From: Antedon mediterranea | Taxonomy: Eukaryota; Echinodermata; Crinoidea; Comatulida; Antedonidae | Length of the DNA stretch: 64,000 bases | NCBI RefSeq assembly: GCF_964355755.1 | Contig: NC_092670.1 | Span: 28,075,795-28,139,794, forward strand | Reading direction: 5' to 3' | In this document: positions 62,591 through 64,000 of the stretch, in pieces | Layout of the letters: each line of letters opens with the position of its first letter | Position numbering within the stretch: the first letter of the stretch is position 1 | The notes under the pieces: model-generated | The model's input: only the letters and a program-made list of their open reading frames with translations | Told to the model about the DNA's origin: nothing | Databases searched by the model: none | Position numbers and translations under genes: made by a program

Positions 62591-64000
62591 TTCGAAAATC
62601 ACAAAATGGTCTAAAATGTCTCCAAATGCGATTTGAAGCTTTTCTAAGCACTTTGGTGTTTTTATGTTAACAAGTTTTTTCGAAAATCACAAAATGGTCT
62701 AAAACGTCTCCAAATGTGATTTGAAGCTATTCTAAACACTTTGGTGTTTTTATGTTAACAAGTTTTTTCGAAAATCACAAATTGGTCTAAAACGTCTCCA
62801 AATGCGATTTGAAGCTATTTTAAGCACTTTGGTGTTTTTGTGTAACCAAGTTTTTTCGAAAATCACAAAAGGGTCTAAAATGTCTCAAAATGCGATTTGA
62901 AGCTATTCTGTACACTTTGATGTTTTTTTGTTAACAAGTTTTTTCGAAAGTCACAAAATGGTCTAAAAAGTCTCCAAATGCGATTTGAAGCTATTCTAAG
63001 CACTTTGGTGTTTTTATGTTAACAAGTTTTATCGAAAATCACAAAATGGTGTAAAACGTCTCCAAATGCGATTTGAAGCTATTCTAAGCACTTTGGTTTT
63101 TTATGTTAACAAGTTTTTTCGAAAATCACAAAATGGTGTAAAACGTCTCCAAATGCGATTTTAAGCTATTCTAAGCAATTTGGTGTTTTTATGTTAACAA
63201 GTTTTTTCGAAAATCACAAAATGGTCTAAAACGTCTCCAAATGCGATTTGAAGCTATTCTGTACACTTTGCTGTTTTGTGAGAATAATTTTTGTCGAAAT
63301 GCTCAAAATGGTCAAAAACGTTTTTAAATACGATATTAAGCTATTTTGTGCTCTTTGATGTTTTTGTGTGAAAAGTTTTATCGAAATGCTCAAAATGGTC
63401 TAAAACGGTTTCTAATGTGATTTTAAGCACTTTGATGTTTTTATGTTAACAACTTTTTTAGAAAATTACAAAATGGTGTAAAACGTCTCCAAATGCGATT
63501 TGAAGCTATTCTAAGCAATTTCGTGTTTTTATGTTAACAAGTTTTTTCTAAAATCACAAAATGGTCTAAAATGTCTCCAAATGCGATTTTAAGGTATTCT
63601 AAGCACTTTGGTGTTTTTATGTTAACAAGTTTTTTCGAAAATCACAAAATGGTCTAAAACGTCTACAAATGCGATTTGAAGCTATTCTAAGCACTTTGGT
63701 GTTTTTATGTTAACAAGTTTTTTCGAAAATCACAAAATGGTATAAAACGTCTCCAAATGCGATTTGAAGATTTTCTAAGCACTTTGGTGTTTTTATGTTT
63801 ACAAGTTTTTTCGAAAATCACAAAATGGTCTAAAACGTCTCCAAATGCGATTTGAAGCTATTCCGTACACTTTGCTGTTTTGTGTGAATAATTTTGTCAA
63901 AATGCTCAAAATGGTCAAAAACGTTTTTAAATACTATATTAAGCTATTTTGTGTTCTTTGATGTTTTTGTGTGAAAAGTTTTATCGAAATGCTCAAAATG
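62580..64000 (+). repeat. Segment equivalent to 40586-42094, lacking one monomer
   Basis: The match is at offset 21994 (TTTGGTTTTTTATG near 63095 and 41101) and then 21906 (TTTTTTCTAAAATC near 63543 and 41637; CCGTACAC 63863/41957). The 88-bp change comes from one unit present at 41537-41624 and missing here. The match runs to the window end. Confidence 0.82.
63885..64000 (+). repeat. D1-D2 cassette cut by the window end
   Basis: D1 is the 87-bp form (AATTTTGTCAAAATG) preceded by the CCGTACAC unit; D2 starts at 63972 and is cut after 29 bases. By homology with 41979-42145, the D2 should be the long form. Confidence 0.88.

Larger units (their letters stand above)
1..64000. repeat. Uninterrupted 88-bp satellite array filling the window
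   Basis: Every stretch read belongs to one tandem repeat family with an 88-bp period (for example unit starts at 1, 89, 177 and 265), all in the same orientation. About 740 units are expected from the length. The consensus has 28 G or C in 88 positions (32%). Because 88 is not a multiple of three, each reading frame rotates through all phases and meets stops; in canonical units the open stretches are only about 30-50 codons on either strand, so no coding region is called. No unique sequence, transposon end, RNA gene or telomere repeat was seen, so this entry also covers every gene-free stretch. The array extends beyond both ends. Scale and layered structure suggest centromeric or heterochromatic satellite of a eukaryote; the family is not one I recognise. 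Confidence 0.97.
352..64000 (+). repeat. Census of D1-D2 cassettes (90 complete, 1 truncated)
   Basis: D1 starts: 352, 780, 1739, 2255, 2683, 3375, 3715, 4495, 6419, 7111, 7451, 8231, 10155, 10583, 11713, 12493, 13274, 13614, 14394, 15262, 15956, 16648, 17607, 18123, 18551, 18891, 19759, 20451, 21585, 22100, 22792, 23751, 24267, 24695, 25035, 25903, 26595, 27729, 28244, 29256, 29775, 30203, 31162, 31678, 32106, 32798, 33138, 33918, 35842, 36270, 37400, 38180, 38960, 39300, 40080, 40420, 41287, 41979, 43289, 44069, 44497, 45544, 45884, 46401, 46829, 47521, 48213, 48553, 49421, 50113, 51247, 51763, 52775, 53291, 54303, 54822, 55250, 56209, 56725, 57153, 57581, 58097, 59405, 59745, 60262, 60690, 61382, 62074, 62414, 63281, 63885. 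Each is normally 165 bp (88+77). Some starts were derived by adding block offsets and then spot-checked. Confidence 0.88.
54471..64000 (+). repeat. Super-unit copy 3 (partial, cut by the window end)
   Basis: From 54471 to about 57490 this matches 29424-32440 at offset 25047. Three private substitutions are visible against copy 2: C to A at 56835, T to A at 57051 and G to T at 57229. Beyond about 57490 it leaves the copy 2 order, becoming a mosaic that includes blocks otherwise found at 45.4-48.7 kb and 40.6-42.1 kb. Confidence 0.83.

Noticed and set aside
1-64000. Short open reading frames on both strands within the repeats
   Set aside because: Open stretches of about 30-50 codons arise because some phases of the 88-bp unit lack stops for one unit. 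They repeat with the satellite, have no start-site signals and change frame every unit.
1-64000. CRISPR-like array of repeats
   Set aside because: There are no unique spacers: the whole 88-bp unit is repeated, with no constant-repeat and variable-spacer division.
1-64000. GTTAAC, TTCGAA and ACGT palindromes as regulatory operators
   Set aside because: They occur in nearly every unit as part of the consensus and have no gene to regulate. They are useful only as restriction-ladder sites.
1-64000. Inverted copies or strand switches in the array
   Set aside because: I looked for the reverse-complement unit (such as CTTGTTAACATAAAAACACC) and saw none; all units run in the same direction.
1-64000. 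Telomeric or subtelomeric repeats
   Set aside because: No TTAGGG, TTTAGGG, TTAGG or similar short G-rich tandem repeat was seen at either end or inside.

Overview
The whole 64 kb window is one uninterrupted array of AT-rich satellite DNA (about 32% G+C, counted on the consensus unit). I see no protein gene, RNA gene, transposon, CRISPR array or unique-sequence island. The basic unit is 88 bp, always in the same orientation, and both window ends lie inside the array. Long tandem satellite with layered higher-order structure points to a eukaryotic nuclear chromosome, probably centromeric, pericentromeric or other heterochromatin. I do not recognise the satellite family and cannot name the organism; a plant or an invertebrate are both possible.

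Monomer level: a canonical 88-bp unit (exemplar 5452-5539) makes up most of the array. At irregular intervals it is interrupted by a conserved trio: an 87-bp transition unit (P), a divergent 88-bp unit (D1, 68/88 identical to canonical by my hand alignment) and a shortened 77-bp unit (D2). I located 90 complete D1-D2 cassettes and one cut by the window end. Spacing between successive cassettes is n x 88 - 12 bp, with small deviations explained by visible indels. This register is the main evidence that nothing foreign is inserted.

Higher-order level: the window holds three copies of a 25-29 kb super-unit, starting at 1, 29424 and 54471 (the third incomplete). Copies 1 and 2 are almost identical over their first ~14.7 kb, except that a 3736-bp block is present twice in copy 1 (2585-10494) and once in copy 2. 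The second half of copy 1 is dominated by a 6144-bp tandem duplication (about 15830-28535). The corresponding part of copy 2 instead holds a 1120/1207-bp duplication (39205-41598), a 780-bp duplication (42765-44233), a piece resembling the start of the window (44395-45435), a 2669-bp repeat (45365-48700) and a 1528-bp tandem repeat (50843-54290). Copy 3 follows copy 2 to about 57490, then changes to a mosaic that includes another copy of the 2669-bp repeat (59226-62590) and a segment matching 40.6-42.1 kb (62580-64000).

The picture is an array evolving by unequal exchange and segmental amplification at several scales. Rare tracer variants (a 56-bp truncated monomer, a D2 with an extra 3 bp, chimeric monomers) let the copy history be read. 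The near identity of long blocks means either very recent amplification or, less interestingly, an assembly problem; spanning long reads would separate these. I found no hidden gene system.
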